A stretch of DNA of 42,309 nucleotides from Dehalococcoidia bacterium (GTDB taxonomy: Bacteria > Chloroflexota > Dehalococcoidia > Dehalococcoidales > JAUWYK01): the NCBI GenBank assembly GCA_030615865.1, contig JAUWYK010000005.1, positions 1 to 42,309 of the forward strand. The letters run 5' to 3'. A model generated the notes under the pieces. The model was not told where the DNA came from and did not search any database. It was given only the letters and a program-made list of their open reading frames with translations. The position numbers were made by a program, and so were the translations under genes. Of this stretch, positions 24,466 through 33,258 are shown piece after piece (the stretch's first letter is position 1; each line of letters opens with the position of its first letter).

Positions 24466-24861
24466 CTATTTTGAATAGTTTTTGCTCTGTGGTAGCGATT
24501 GACAATAGGCTTTGCCGTTCACTGGCCTGATAGGCGCATCGATTAAGAATCTAGAGAGCGTTCTCTTAAATTGTCCCGAATTCCGACCAGTCCATCTTTG
24601 CTGACCAGTTCTTCTTTGACAATAGGTTATAAATAGAGTATGCTTAGCGCGCGTTAAGGAAACGTAAAGTAGCCGCCGCTCGTCTCCCTCCTTTTCTTCG
24701 CCAAGTTGATCTCCAGGGATATATTCATCTTCTGCGCCTACTAGAAAAACAGCGTCTGCAGTAAGCCCCTTTGCTTTATGCATCGTCAGAATATTAACAC
24801 TAGTGGGGTCAATTTCCTGTTCCTTATCCCCGAGGGAAGCAGTATCTGAAGACCACTCCTA
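24466..24861 (-). pseudogene. C-terminal part of a UvrD/PcrA-like helicase
   Basis: The frame reads WSSDTASLGDKEQEIDPTS then VNILTMHKAKGLTADAVFLVGAEDEYIPG and ERRLLYVSLTRAKHTLFI. These are the superfamily 1 helicase motifs V and VI (TxHxxKGL; YVxxTRAK). Everything upstream (Walker A and motifs Ia-IV) is missing; an in-frame stop ends the frame at about 24862. The C-terminal tail looks intact. It may derive from a defence or recombination helicase carried by a former element. Confidence 0.75.
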
Positions 24862-25016
24862 TTTTTACCATTGACGCGCAGAGTCGAGCCGGTGTAACAA
24901 CGTTTATTGACGATGATGCTGGCTATTTGAATTGGGTCAAAAGCAACCCACAAGGCTTTGTTCTTAACTGTGAGCGCAATCCTCGCCCTCGTGTGTTAAA
25001 AACTATTCTACTTTGA
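24861..25016 (+). pseudogene. Fragment of an unknown protein
   Basis: About 51 codons, PIFTIDAQSRAGVTTFIDDD then GYLNWVKSNPQGFVLN, to the TGA at 25014-25016. The W-x5-GFVLN part looks like a conserved hypothetical protein seen near restriction or defence genes (recollection, not proof). It has no start codon, begins where the helicase fragment ends, and runs into the end of the thiolase gene on the other strand. Confidence 0.4.
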
Positions 25017-26220
25017 TTAAGGTAGCATCAGCTTGCGCCAGCCCACCACATATGGCTCCCAAGGCATATCCGCCCCCTCTCCTCCTCAATTCATACATGA
25101 GGTTCATGATTATCCTTGCCCCACTTGCAGTGTTAGGATGTCCGATGGCTACGGCGCTACCGTTGATATTCGTTTTGTCCCTTATCTGGTTGAGCTTCTT
25201 CTTACCCCCCCTTGTAATCAACTTGGTGGATACTAAAGGCACGCAGGCAAAAGCCTCATTTATTTCTACGACTGCCACATCATCTAGGCTCATATCTGCT
25301 TTCTTTAAAACCTCCTGAATGGCATATCCTGGGCCTTCCGGCATGCGATTAGGATGAATAGCAATTGATACCTGTGAGACTACCGTAGCCAGACACTCAA
25401 GACCGAACTCCTCTGCTTTGCGCCGAGTCATCACCAGAATAGCTGTAGCCCCGTCGTTCATACCAGGTGCATTCCCGGCAGTAACTGACCTAGTACCATA
25501 TATTGTCTTTAACCTAGAAAGTCTTTCTAGGGTCGTGTCTGGCCGATATTGCTCATCAATGTCTAATACTTTAGACTCACCTTTCGCTTGGGGTATAGTA
25601 AGAGCCATTATTTCGTCCTTGAACTTTCCCTTATTCCAGGCATTGCCATAGTTCATATGGCTGCGTAGCGCCCACTCATCCTGCTCCTGTCTATCTATTC
25701 CGTATTCAAAGGCTACATTATCGCTATCAACGGCTACCGGATTGAAGTCTTTGTAACCAAGCGCATATAGAGGGTCTTCCATGGTGACATCACCTAACCG
25801 ATACCCTTCAAATCTGAGTCCTCTCACTAGGATTGGCTCCCTACTAAAAGAAGTAGCACCACCGGCTATGGCAACATCTATTTCCCCTAATCTCATGGAC
25901 ATAGCTGCCAGCTTAACTGCGTGCATCGCTGATACACATGCCATGTCAAAGGAAATTGATACTGTCTCAGCAGGGAGGCTTGCCTTAATAAGCGACTGCC
26001 TAGCGGCAACCGGTGTATAGGGGTCTTTGCATGGCGAGGTATCGCCTACTCCCCAAAAAACCTCGTCTACAACATCAGGACTAAGGTTGACCCTTTTTAG
26101 CACCTCCCTCATTGGGATAGCTCCCAGATCATAGTAGTCAATATCCTTGAGTGAACCGCCATACCTGCCAAATGGAGTTCTGGCAGCACTTACAATTACT
26201 ATATCATCAGCCTTGGTCAC
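25003..26220 (-). CDS. Thiolase (acetyl-CoA acetyltransferase family)
   Basis: Splits 3-oxoacyl-CoA with CoA, or condenses two acyl-CoAs. 405 aa from the GTG at 26220 (AAGGC nearby); a TTG at 26238 is the alternative. The catalytic Cys is C95 (DMACVSAM), the usual VEINEAFA segment is present, His lies in AVAIGHPNTASGAR and the second Cys in AICGGLAQ. The last motif reads CGGLAQ rather than CxGGGQG and GHPN replaces GHPL, so it is a divergent member. Last gene of the minus-strand catabolic run, next to the beta-oxidation-like genes. Confidence 0.9.
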   Translation of the reverse strand: MTKADDIVIVSAARTPFGRYGGSLKDIDYYDLGAIPMREVLKRVNLSPDVVDEVFWGVGDTSPCKDPYTPVAARQSLIKASLPAETVSISFDMACVSAMHAVKLAAMSMRLGEIDVAIAGGATSFSREPILVRGLRFEGYRLGDVTMEDPLYALGYKDFNPVAVDSDNVAFEYGIDRQEQDEWALRSHMNYGNAWNKGKFKDEIMALTIPQAKGESKVLDIDEQYRPDTTLERLSRLKTIYGTRSVTAGNAPGMNDGATAILVMTRRKAEEFGLECLATVVSQVSIAIHPNRMPEGPGYAIQEVLKKADMSLDDVAVVEINEAFACVPLVSTKLITRGGKKKLNQIRDKTNINGSAVAIGHPNTASGARIIMNLMYELRRRGGGYALGAICGGLAQADATLIKVE

Positions 26221-26332
26221 AGTTAAGCCTTGCCTCAATAACCAGATCAGTATCTTAGCGCTGTTTATATCCTAGCAATAGTAATATTGGATAGTATCTC
26301 ATGTTTGTTGTCCTCGCTAATACTACTCTTGC

Positions 26333-26494
26333 TTACCATTTTGTAAGGCTTTTTTCAATGCTGTTCAGAGCTCTCTTTATGAGGTCTTGCCCAATATCCA
26401 TCATCATGACTTTATAGCGCGCTTGCGCCGTCACTTGGGCCATCCCACTGCCCATCACTCTAGCACCCATTACGAAAACTCTCCTAACTTTCAT
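26333..26494 (-). pseudogene. Truncated 3-hydroxyacyl-CoA dehydrogenase (N-terminal stump)
   Basis: A 53-aa frame with ATG 26494 and TAAGGAG upstream reads MKVRRVFVMGARVMGSGMAQ and ends IEKSLTKW-stop. This is the start of a 3-hydroxyacyl-CoA dehydrogenase NAD domain, normally about 280 aa or more. The NAD motif GAGxMGxG has become GARVMGSG, losing a key glycine. It lies between enoyl-CoA hydratase and thiolase, where the missing beta-oxidation step belongs. 26239-26332 holds no further recognisable part. Confidence 0.75.
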
Positions 26495-26556
26495 GAATAT
26501 CGGCTCCTTAGTAAGTCTAACTGTGGTTTGTCTTTGACATCCCCACGCAGACTTAG

Positions 26557-27339
26557 CTATTTTCCTTGGAATTTGGGGTTTCGCTTCTCAATAAAAGCAT
26601 CCATCCCCTCCTTTTGGTCCTCGGTGGAAAAACACATAGCAAAACATTCCGCTTCAAAGTCTAAGGCTGAACTTAGATCCATGTTAGTGCCGCTATTAAT
26701 AGCGGTTTTGGCCAGTCTCAGGGCTACTGCTCCTTTGTCCAGGAGCTTCTCCGCGAGGGCCTTAGCCTCATCCATCAGTTTTTCGCTGGGGACCACTTTA
26801 TTGACTAAACCTATGTCAACAGCCGTTTGGGCGTCAATCATGTCCCCGGTGAACAGGAGTTCTTTAGCCTTGGTCATACCCACCAAGCGCGTAAGCCTTT
26901 GCGTGCCACCACCACCGGGTATAATTCCTAGATTGATTTCGGGCTGGCCAAATTTGGCGTTCTCGGAACAGATACGCAGATCACATACCATAGCAAGCTC
27001 TAATCCTCCGCCCAAGGCGAAACCGTTGATGGCGGCGATAACTGGCTTCCCTAGGTTGTATATTGCCTCGTTTGCTTTGCGCGCTGCCATGGCAAAACCC
27101 CTGATTTCTAAGCTTGACCGTGATTTCATTTCGGTGATGTCCGTCCCGGCAACAAATGCCTTATCCCTAGCACCGGTTATTATTGCCACTTTTACCTCGC
27201 TATCAGTATTTATTTCATTGAAGACCTGATACAGCTCAGAAAACACCTCATTATTCAGCGCGTTGAGTGCCTCCGGGCGATTAATGCAGACCACACCGAT
27301 GCCATTCTCCTTTTCGTACAATATCGTTCGATACTGCAA
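26557..27339 (-). CDS. Enoyl-CoA hydratase/isomerase family protein (crotonase)
   Basis: 260 aa, the usual length. Hydrates 2-enoyl-CoA or a related reaction. Oxyanion-hole segments AGTDITEM and NGFALGGGLELAMVCD are present. Both catalytic glutamates have counterparts: one in FGQPEINLGIIPGGGGTQRL, one in AKELLFTGD. The start is TTG 27339 with GGAAGGAGG upstream, 17 bp after the SDR stop. The C-terminal FEAECFAMCFSTEDQKEGMDAF is typical of hydratases in fatty-acid or aromatic ring-cleavage pathways. Confidence 0.93.
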   Translation of the reverse strand: MQYRTILYEKENGIGVVCINRPEALNALNNEVFSELYQVFNEINTDSEVKVAIITGARDKAFVAGTDITEMKSRSSLEIRGFAMAARKANEAIYNLGKPVIAAINGFALGGGLELAMVCDLRICSENAKFGQPEINLGIIPGGGGTQRLTRLVGMTKAKELLFTGDMIDAQTAVDIGLVNKVVPSEKLMDEAKALAEKLLDKGAVALRLAKTAINSGTNMDLSSALDFEAECFAMCFSTEDQKEGMDAFIEKRNPKFQGK

Positions 27340-27356
27340 CTGCCACCTCCTTCCAG

Positions 27357-28133
27357 CTATAGATTCCAGCCAGCCTTAGCCATCTCCTGCTCAACATCGT
27401 CTGCGGTTAGTATCCTGCCGGTAAAGTTTGCAGGGTCTCTGGTTGCTACGAAGGTAGCGATCTTACCCCATAGCTCAGGCGATTGCCAATCAGATTTGTC
27501 AACGTCAGGATTTAGCATAACCCATCCCTCGCTGGTAGTATTTTTAGGCATCAGGGCATTGACTGCGATATTGTATTCCTTCAGTTCCTCAGCCAGCCCC
27601 CATGTGAAGCGGTTGATGCCTGCCTTGCTGACATCATAGGCTAGGCCAGTCATGGGGTCGTTAAAGGTAATCGCTGCTACCGATGACATATTGATGATGT
27701 GTCCATACCTTTGCGCCATCATTGATGGCATCACCGCCTTGGTGCAAACTATCACACTGCGCGATGTAACCTTCATTATGAGGTCCCACTGTTTCAGCGT
27801 TAAATCCTTAAGGTAACGAGGTATGTTAGTGCCGGCATTGTTGACCAGAATATCAATGCGCCCCATCTCGTCTAGTGTCTTTTGCACCATGTTCGCTACA
27901 CTTTCCTCATCCACGACATTGGTTTGTATGGGAAGTGCTCGTCCCCCTTGAGCTTTAATCTCGTCGGCAGTCTTCAGGATAGTACCTTTCAAGGGGGCGC
28001 TTTCCTCAACGGTTCGCGCAGCCACTGTAACTGCCGCCCCTGCACCGGCTAGGGCTAGAGCGATGGCTTTACCAATGCCTCGGCTAGCACCAGTAACAAT
28101 GGCAACTTGTCCTTCGAGTTTCTTATCATTCAT
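27357..28133 (-). CDS. Short-chain dehydrogenase/reductase (SDR)
   Basis: NAD(P)-dependent oxidoreductase, 258 aa from the ATG at 28133 (preceded by GGGAGGAAA). Cofactor motif TGASRGIG, NNAG, catalytic Ser in MSSVAA (about 150) and YDVSK (Y166, K170) are all intact. It probably acts on a hydroxyacyl or ring alcohol/ketone of the pathway; it could stand in for the broken 3-hydroxyacyl-CoA dehydrogenase (inference). 28134-28253 has no gene. Confidence 0.93.
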   Translation of the reverse strand: MNDKKLEGQVAIVTGASRGIGKAIALALAGAGAAVTVAARTVEESAPLKGTILKTADEIKAQGGRALPIQTNVVDEESVANMVQKTLDEMGRIDILVNNAGTNIPRYLKDLTLKQWDLIMKVTSRSVIVCTKAVMPSMMAQRYGHIINMSSVAAITFNDPMTGLAYDVSKAGINRFTWGLAEELKEYNIAVNALMPKNTTSEGWVMLNPDVDKSDWQSPELWGKIATFVATRDPANFTGRILTADDVEQEMAKAGWNL

Positions 28134-28253
28134 CAATATTTCCTCCCTTTGATGCTTTTCCCATTACTATCTTACTCCCGGAGGGTCAAGGACGCTCCTC
28201 GGATTTTCTCTTACCAATTTTTGCTAACTATAAACAGTGCTGCTTACAGGTGT

Positions 28254-29669
28254 TTAGCCAGGCATCTTTTCCTTTTCGGTTTCCCTGATGCTCACTTCTA
28301 AAGTATGTACTATCTCATCTATTTCTGATCTAGTTATGATTAAGGGCGGGAGTAGCGATATGTAAACAGAGCTCACTTGGGCGATAAGACCTCGCTTAAG
28401 CAATTCATTAGTGAGCTTTCGCCTTAACTTAGCTGCCTCTGCACCCGCAAAACGTTCCTTTGTCTTCTTATCCCTAACTAATTCAACATCAATCAGCAAG
28501 CCGAGCCCTTGAATGTTCCCCACTATGGCCGATTTGTCAAGCGCAGAGTGGAGTGCATCAAGAAAATATGTCCCCATTTCGGCAGCGTTCTCCACCAACC
28601 TTTCTCTTTCGATAATTTCGATGTTGGCAAGGCCGACGGCACAACTAACTGGATGCCCCCACCATGTATGGCCATGTGCAAAGGCGTCTCTCGGGGTACC
28701 AATAAACTTAGCCGCTATCTCCTCTTTAACTGCTACCGCAGAGAGTGGTAGGTAGCCGCTACTTATTCCTTTATCCATGGTCATTATATCGGGGACTATT
28801 CCCCAATGATTACAGCCAAACCACTTCCCGGTACGCCCGAAGCCACAAACTACCTCATCCATAATCATAAGGACGCCATATTGGTCACAGATTTTGCGTA
28901 TCATGGGTAAGTATTCTGGTGGGGGAACGGAGCCAAACGCCTGAACACTTACCGGATCCAAAATCACTGCTGCTACTGTAGAGGGGTTTTCAGATTGGAT
29001 TGCTTGTTCTAATTGTTTAGCGCAGAGTAGATTACAAGATGGATACTCCAAACCGAACTCACACCGATAGCAATAGGGATGAGCCACACGTATGCATCCA
29101 GATAGCAACGGCTCATTTAAATAGGATCTGAAAAATAGGTCGCTAGAAAGACTCTGGCAAGCAAAAGTGGCTCCATGATAGCAAAGTCTTCTGCTGATAA
29201 ACTTAAATCTCTTGAGAAAGCCTGCCCGTGCTTGATACTGCCTTGCTAACTTTAGAGCTGACTCATTGGCCTCAGAGCCTCCAGAAATAGTGAACACTTT
29301 AGACAAGGTGCCAGGTGCAATCTGAGCTAGCTTTGTGGCAAAGTTTATCGTGGAAGCTGCCGCGTAGTTGCCGAAGGGGTCGACATGTGGGATCTTCAGA
29401 AGTTGTTCATAGGCGACATCTGCTATCTCTTTCCTTCCATAACCCACAGCTGCTGTCCAATCAGAGGCACATGCCTCCAAATATTCCTTCCCTTCGGCAT
29501 CCCAAACTCTACACCCTTTACCCCCAACGATGATCTTCAAGTTTTCCTTAATATCATCTTCCTTTGCTTGACGAAGGGGGAACCAATAATATTCGTTAGC
29601 ACGTTCCCTCAAGTCCGCTTGCTCCTGCAAACTCATAACCGGATCTTTCATATCTTTTCTCTCCCTCAT
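28254..29669 (-). CDS. Class III (omega) aminotransferase
   Basis: PLP-dependent transaminase, 471 aa. The PLP lysine is K300 (TMDKGISSG), with D271/E272 in IMDEVVCGFGRTG and the GGSEANESALK phosphate-binding segment. A four-Cys segment HPYCYRCEFGLEYPSCNLLC (200-216) is present, seen in a subset of this family related to taurine or beta-alanine transaminases. Two starts are possible: ATG 29669 (GGAG upstream) and ATG 29651, which has a better AGGGAGAG site. The amino donor/acceptor is unknown. Confidence 0.88.
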   Translation of the reverse strand: MRERKDMKDPVMSLQEQADLRERANEYYWFPLRQAKEDDIKENLKIIVGGKGCRVWDAEGKEYLEACASDWTAAVGYGRKEIADVAYEQLLKIPHVDPFGNYAAASTINFATKLAQIAPGTLSKVFTISGGSEANESALKLARQYQARAGFLKRFKFISRRLCYHGATFACQSLSSDLFFRSYLNEPLLSGCIRVAHPYCYRCEFGLEYPSCNLLCAKQLEQAIQSENPSTVAAVILDPVSVQAFGSVPPPEYLPMIRKICDQYGVLMIMDEVVCGFGRTGKWFGCNHWGIVPDIMTMDKGISSGYLPLSAVAVKEEIAAKFIGTPRDAFAHGHTWWGHPVSCAVGLANIEIIERERLVENAAEMGTYFLDALHSALDKSAIVGNIQGLGLLIDVELVRDKKTKERFAGAEAAKLRRKLTNELLKRGLIAQVSSVYISLLPPLIITRSEIDEIVHTLEVSIRETEKEKMPG

Positions 29670-29773
29670 TTATTGCTGCTCCTTAATCTCGGCTAACTTT
29701 GCCAAATGTGCTGATAATATACAATATGTAGAATTTCTAATTAATCTCTCTCCGCTGTATTCCCATGCAGGTC

Positions 29774-31447
29774 TCACTCCCTGAGTGCCCGTCTTAGGAA
29801 TTTTCCCGTTAATGTCTTGGGAATTTCTGGGATTAACTCAACAATCCTCGGATACTTATAGGCTGCCATTCTCTGCCGGCAGAACTCAATCAAGTCCCGG
29901 GGACTTATTTTGCCTTCATATTCTTCACGTAGTGACACAAAAGCCTTTACCGTCTCACCCCGATAGGCATCTGGTACACCAACGACAGCTGTTTCCTTAA
30001 CAGCCGGATGCTGGTAAAGGATGTCCTCTACTTCTCGAGGCCACACCTTAAAGCCAGAAACATTGATAAGGTCCTTTTTTCTATCTACCACATAGAACCA
30101 GCCATCTTTATCCATCTTTCCTATGTCACCGGTGTACAGCCACCCGTCTCTTATGGCATGAGCGGTTTCCTCAGGTTTACCCCAGTAACCCGGAACAATC
30201 ATGGGCCCTTTGATAATTATCTCTCCTAACTCGCCTGGCGGCATTTCATGGGTTCCTTCTTCAGCATCCACTATTTTAGCGCAGCAATTTGGTAGCGGGA
30301 AACCAGGGGACAGCGCGCCGCTTTCGGGGTCTACTGGGACTCGCATTACCGAGGGGTGAAAGAGGCCAGGAGAAGTGGTCTCTGTCAGACCATACGCATG
30401 GTGGATATAAATGCCGCTGGCCTGCTCAAACCTATCAACAAATCCTGCCGAGACAGGAGCTCCACCGCTGTAAACCTTCTTGAGAGAGGAAAGGTCCCTT
30501 CGATGAAAATCAGGGTGATCCAGAAGAGCGATAAAGAATGTAACTGCAGCCACTATATTTGTCACTTTCCATTTCTCAATGAGACGAAGCGTTTCTGCTG
30601 GGTCAAACCTGTACAAAATCACGAGTGGCGCACCAACTAGGGAGGTAATGGCAAGGTGACCAACGGTGCCGGTGACGTGAAACAGGGGAGCAGCTCCCAG
30701 CACTACATCTGAGGCACCTACATTGCAAAAGGTCTTATAGCCGGCCTCCGCAGCGAAGACCGTGTTTCTATGAGTGTTCATGGCGCCTTTTGGGGGGCCT
30801 GTCGTGCCGGAGGTGTATATGAGGTGCGCCACGTCATCAGGATTGACTTCAGTCCGGGGTGCGGTGTTCAACCGGTATTTATCTATGAGTTCTAGGAAGT
30901 CAAGTGTCTCAGGAGGTTTTCCTTTTTGAAAATCTTTAAGTAACTCGGGAAGAGGCTGCTCTGGGGGCAGGAAATCAACCTCTGAAGTGGTAATGACATG
31001 CTCTATAGGCACTTTAGCTATTACGCGCTTTACCGTTTTATAGGTGGTGGATTCCATAGCAACGATGACCTTTGCCCTGGAATCATTGAGGAAGTACTCA
31101 AGTTCCTTCTCCTTGTACATAGGGTTTAGCGGGACCACAATTGCCCCCAGCTTCCAAGCTGCATACTGGCTAATAAGAAATTGTGGAATATTTTGCAAGT
31201 CCAGAGCTATGCGGTCATCCTTATCCAGCCCCAAGTCAGCTAAAGCTGCTGCCAAGCTATCAGCCAGAGAATTCAGTTCCCCGTAGCTAATAGTGTTATC
31301 GTAATAATGAATGGCTGGTGCTTGAGGTAGCTTGGACGCTGTGTCCTCAAAGATATCGATTGCTGTCTTGTTTGAGATTTTAAGGTCGCTGGGCACCCCC
31401 TTAGGATATAGACCCAACCACGGCCTTTCCTCATAGATGCTACTCAT
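29774..31447 (-). CDS. Acyl-CoA synthetase (AMP-forming)
   Basis: Activates a carboxylic acid as acyl-AMP and then acyl-CoA, 557 aa. The AMP-binding P-loop YTSGTTGPPKG is at 211-221. Later motifs YGLTETTSP, YTGDIGKMDKDGWFYVVDR and the C-terminal lysine K549 (PKTLTGK) are present. The start ATG is 6 bp after the ferredoxin stop. It would supply the CoA ester used by the hydratase, SDR and thiolase downstream. Chain- or ring-specificity cannot be read. Confidence 0.93.
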   Translation of the reverse strand: MSSIYEERPWLGLYPKGVPSDLKISNKTAIDIFEDTASKLPQAPAIHYYDNTISYGELNSLADSLAAALADLGLDKDDRIALDLQNIPQFLISQYAAWKLGAIVVPLNPMYKEKELEYFLNDSRAKVIVAMESTTYKTVKRVIAKVPIEHVITTSEVDFLPPEQPLPELLKDFQKGKPPETLDFLELIDKYRLNTAPRTEVNPDDVAHLIYTSGTTGPPKGAMNTHRNTVFAAEAGYKTFCNVGASDVVLGAAPLFHVTGTVGHLAITSLVGAPLVILYRFDPAETLRLIEKWKVTNIVAAVTFFIALLDHPDFHRRDLSSLKKVYSGGAPVSAGFVDRFEQASGIYIHHAYGLTETTSPGLFHPSVMRVPVDPESGALSPGFPLPNCCAKIVDAEEGTHEMPPGELGEIIIKGPMIVPGYWGKPEETAHAIRDGWLYTGDIGKMDKDGWFYVVDRKKDLINVSGFKVWPREVEDILYQHPAVKETAVVGVPDAYRGETVKAFVSLREEYEGKISPRDLIEFCRQRMAAYKYPRIVELIPEIPKTLTGKFLRRALRE

Positions 31448-31453
31448 GATAGG

Positions 31454-31642
31454 TTAGGCACCTTCTTTAATTGCCCCTCTTAAACAAAACTCGATACATT
31501 CGCAACACTCATCACATAGTTCTGAAACTACTTCAGCGATTATAGACCCGTCTACTTCTTTTAATACGATAGCAGAGTTAGGGCATATAGATGTGCAGGT
31601 CCCACACCCTTCGCATTCTTCCTTATTAATTATGATGGGCAT
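31454..31642 (-). CDS. Two-cluster 4Fe-4S ferredoxin
   Basis: 62 aa with two Cys motifs: CEGCGTCTSICP and CDECCECIEFC, each CxxCxxCxxxC, so two [4Fe-4S] clusters. The second lacks the usual Pro and reads FCLRGAI. Encoded between the FAD-dependent reductase and the acyl-CoA synthetase; likely the electron partner of the flavoprotein. The ribosome site is weak. Confidence 0.9.
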   Translation of the reverse strand: MPIIINKEECEGCGTCTSICPNSAIVLKEVDGSIIAEVVSELCDECCECIEFCLRGAIKEGA

Positions 31643-31677
31643 TTCAAATTAAACTGCCGCTATAAAGTACACCAGAA

Positions 31678-33075
31678 TTAAGGTTTTTCTGCAGCAGCGT
31701 TTATTCCAGCTATACGACCGAATGTCAATGACTCGCAGATCATTGTTCCACAGATATAAGAACCCTGGCCAAAGAGACCACCAGCACCTTCACCCGCTGC
31801 ATATAATCCCGGAACAACCTCACCGTATTGGTCTATCGCTTGCGCTTTGGGATTAATCTTTAACCCTCCTTTGAATGAGGTAAAGCATTGCATCAATTTG
31901 ATTCCATAGAATGGAGGCCTCTCAATTTTCACCGGTGGTCTATTTACGTGCCCAAGCAGCAATTTCTTCCCGAACTTCGTATCATATCCATTCTTGTCTA
32001 TATCGTCGTTGTATTCCTTTATCGTTTCTGCGAACGCATTAGGGTCTATACCCAGTTGCTTAGCCAGCCCCTCAACGGTTTCGTCTTCATATTCTTTAAA
32101 CACAGACCAATCAATAAGTTCAATAAATTCCCTGATTTGACTATCATAGATAGTGAAAACGTAGTCGCCAGGTTGGGCAAATGAAGCCTCACCTATATCT
32201 GGGAATATCTTGAGACATTCATTTACATATCGTCTACCCAGTGAATTTACAAGTATAGAACCGCATACCGTGTGGTGAAGCGTAATGGCTGCCGGCTTTT
32301 TGGTATTGGCATCCATAGGAATTGATGGTATGGCCGCAGTTCCAATGTGGCTGGTGGCGACGCCAATGGCCATAGCCATCCTTATCCCTTCTCCAGTATG
32401 CCCCCTCATTGTCGGGAGGCACCTTTTGGCATACTCAAGGCCTTTGAACTCCTCCACCATTTTGGGGTTATTGCCAAAGCCTCCTGAAGCGATAATTACC
32501 GCTTTTCTGGCTTTAAAGTTCAAGGCTTTCTTGTCTTTTTCCGCCTTGATGCCGACAACCCTTTTTCTCATAGGGTCTACAAACAATCTCCGTGCTTTGT
32601 GGTTGAAAAGAATTTTAGCACCCTTTTCCCGGCTGCCGCGCTCAAGAAGCTTTAATAGTTCTGGTCCGCCGCCCTCGAAATAGTGGGACCTCTGGGCACT
32701 ATGCTCTGGGAGCTGCCATACTGCTATAGGTTTGTAGCCCAGGCCTGTAATCATCTTGTAAGTCTGGAGATGGTTATCGACAAATACCCTCCACATGGTA
32801 GCATCCCCGTGACAGACCTTTATACCATCTTCGTAGTACTTATCCGGCGAATCTTCAAAGCCTTGCTTTCGTTGATAGTCACTTCCGGCGAAGTTGATGT
32901 TTCCAGCACAGACGGAGAGGCTGCCGGCGCATGATGGCATTTGTTCCACAACTGTCACTTCGGCTCCAGCCTTTGTTGCCTCAATGGCCGCGGCTAATCC
33001 CGCAGTCCCGGCTCCAATGATAAGAATATCCGTTTCAAGGTCCCATTTTTGGGGAATAGAAAGCTCATCTAACAT
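31678..33075 (-). CDS. FAD-dependent reductase (fumarate reductase / ketosteroid dehydrogenase-like)
   Basis: 465 aa, FAD-binding type 2 family. N-terminal dinucleotide site DILIIGAGTAGLAAAIEA; the C-terminal FAD segment is VVPGLYAAGEGAGGLFGQGSY. The family includes soluble fumarate reductases, urocanate reductase and 3-ketosteroid delta-1-dehydrogenases, which add or remove hydrogen across a C=C bond next to a carbonyl. Start ATG with AAAGGAG upstream. No heme or signal peptide. Paired with a ferredoxin, so probably an enoate-type reduction or its reverse. 33076-33258 is a 183-bp gap without a gene. Confidence 0.88.
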   Translation of the reverse strand: MLDELSIPQKWDLETDILIIGAGTAGLAAAIEATKAGAEVTVVEQMPSCAGSLSVCAGNINFAGSDYQRKQGFEDSPDKYYEDGIKVCHGDATMWRVFVDNHLQTYKMITGLGYKPIAVWQLPEHSAQRSHYFEGGGPELLKLLERGSREKGAKILFNHKARRLFVDPMRKRVVGIKAEKDKKALNFKARKAVIIASGGFGNNPKMVEEFKGLEYAKRCLPTMRGHTGEGIRMAMAIGVATSHIGTAAIPSIPMDANTKKPAAITLHHTVCGSILVNSLGRRYVNECLKIFPDIGEASFAQPGDYVFTIYDSQIREFIELIDWSVFKEYEDETVEGLAKQLGIDPNAFAETIKEYNDDIDKNGYDTKFGKKLLLGHVNRPPVKIERPPFYGIKLMQCFTSFKGGLKINPKAQAIDQYGEVVPGLYAAGEGAGGLFGQGSYICGTMICESLTFGRIAGINAAAEKP

Positions 33076-33258
33076 CTCTCATAATCTCCTTTCTTTTGTT
33101 TCATTCGCACCCCTATTGGGATGAATTCAGAATTTGATTGTACTATTATGTTTTTAAAAAGTAAACCCACACCCAATCATCCAGAAAGAAGAACCCTTAA
33201 TTAAAATAAATAATTCGCGCATTCGCATTAACAAGGTCCTGGTTTCGAAGCAGCAGCC

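Noticed and set aside
26387..27229. 280-codon plus-strand frame over the hydratase and dehydrogenase stump
   Set aside because: Shadow of the enoyl-CoA hydratase, which has clear catalytic motifs on the minus strand.
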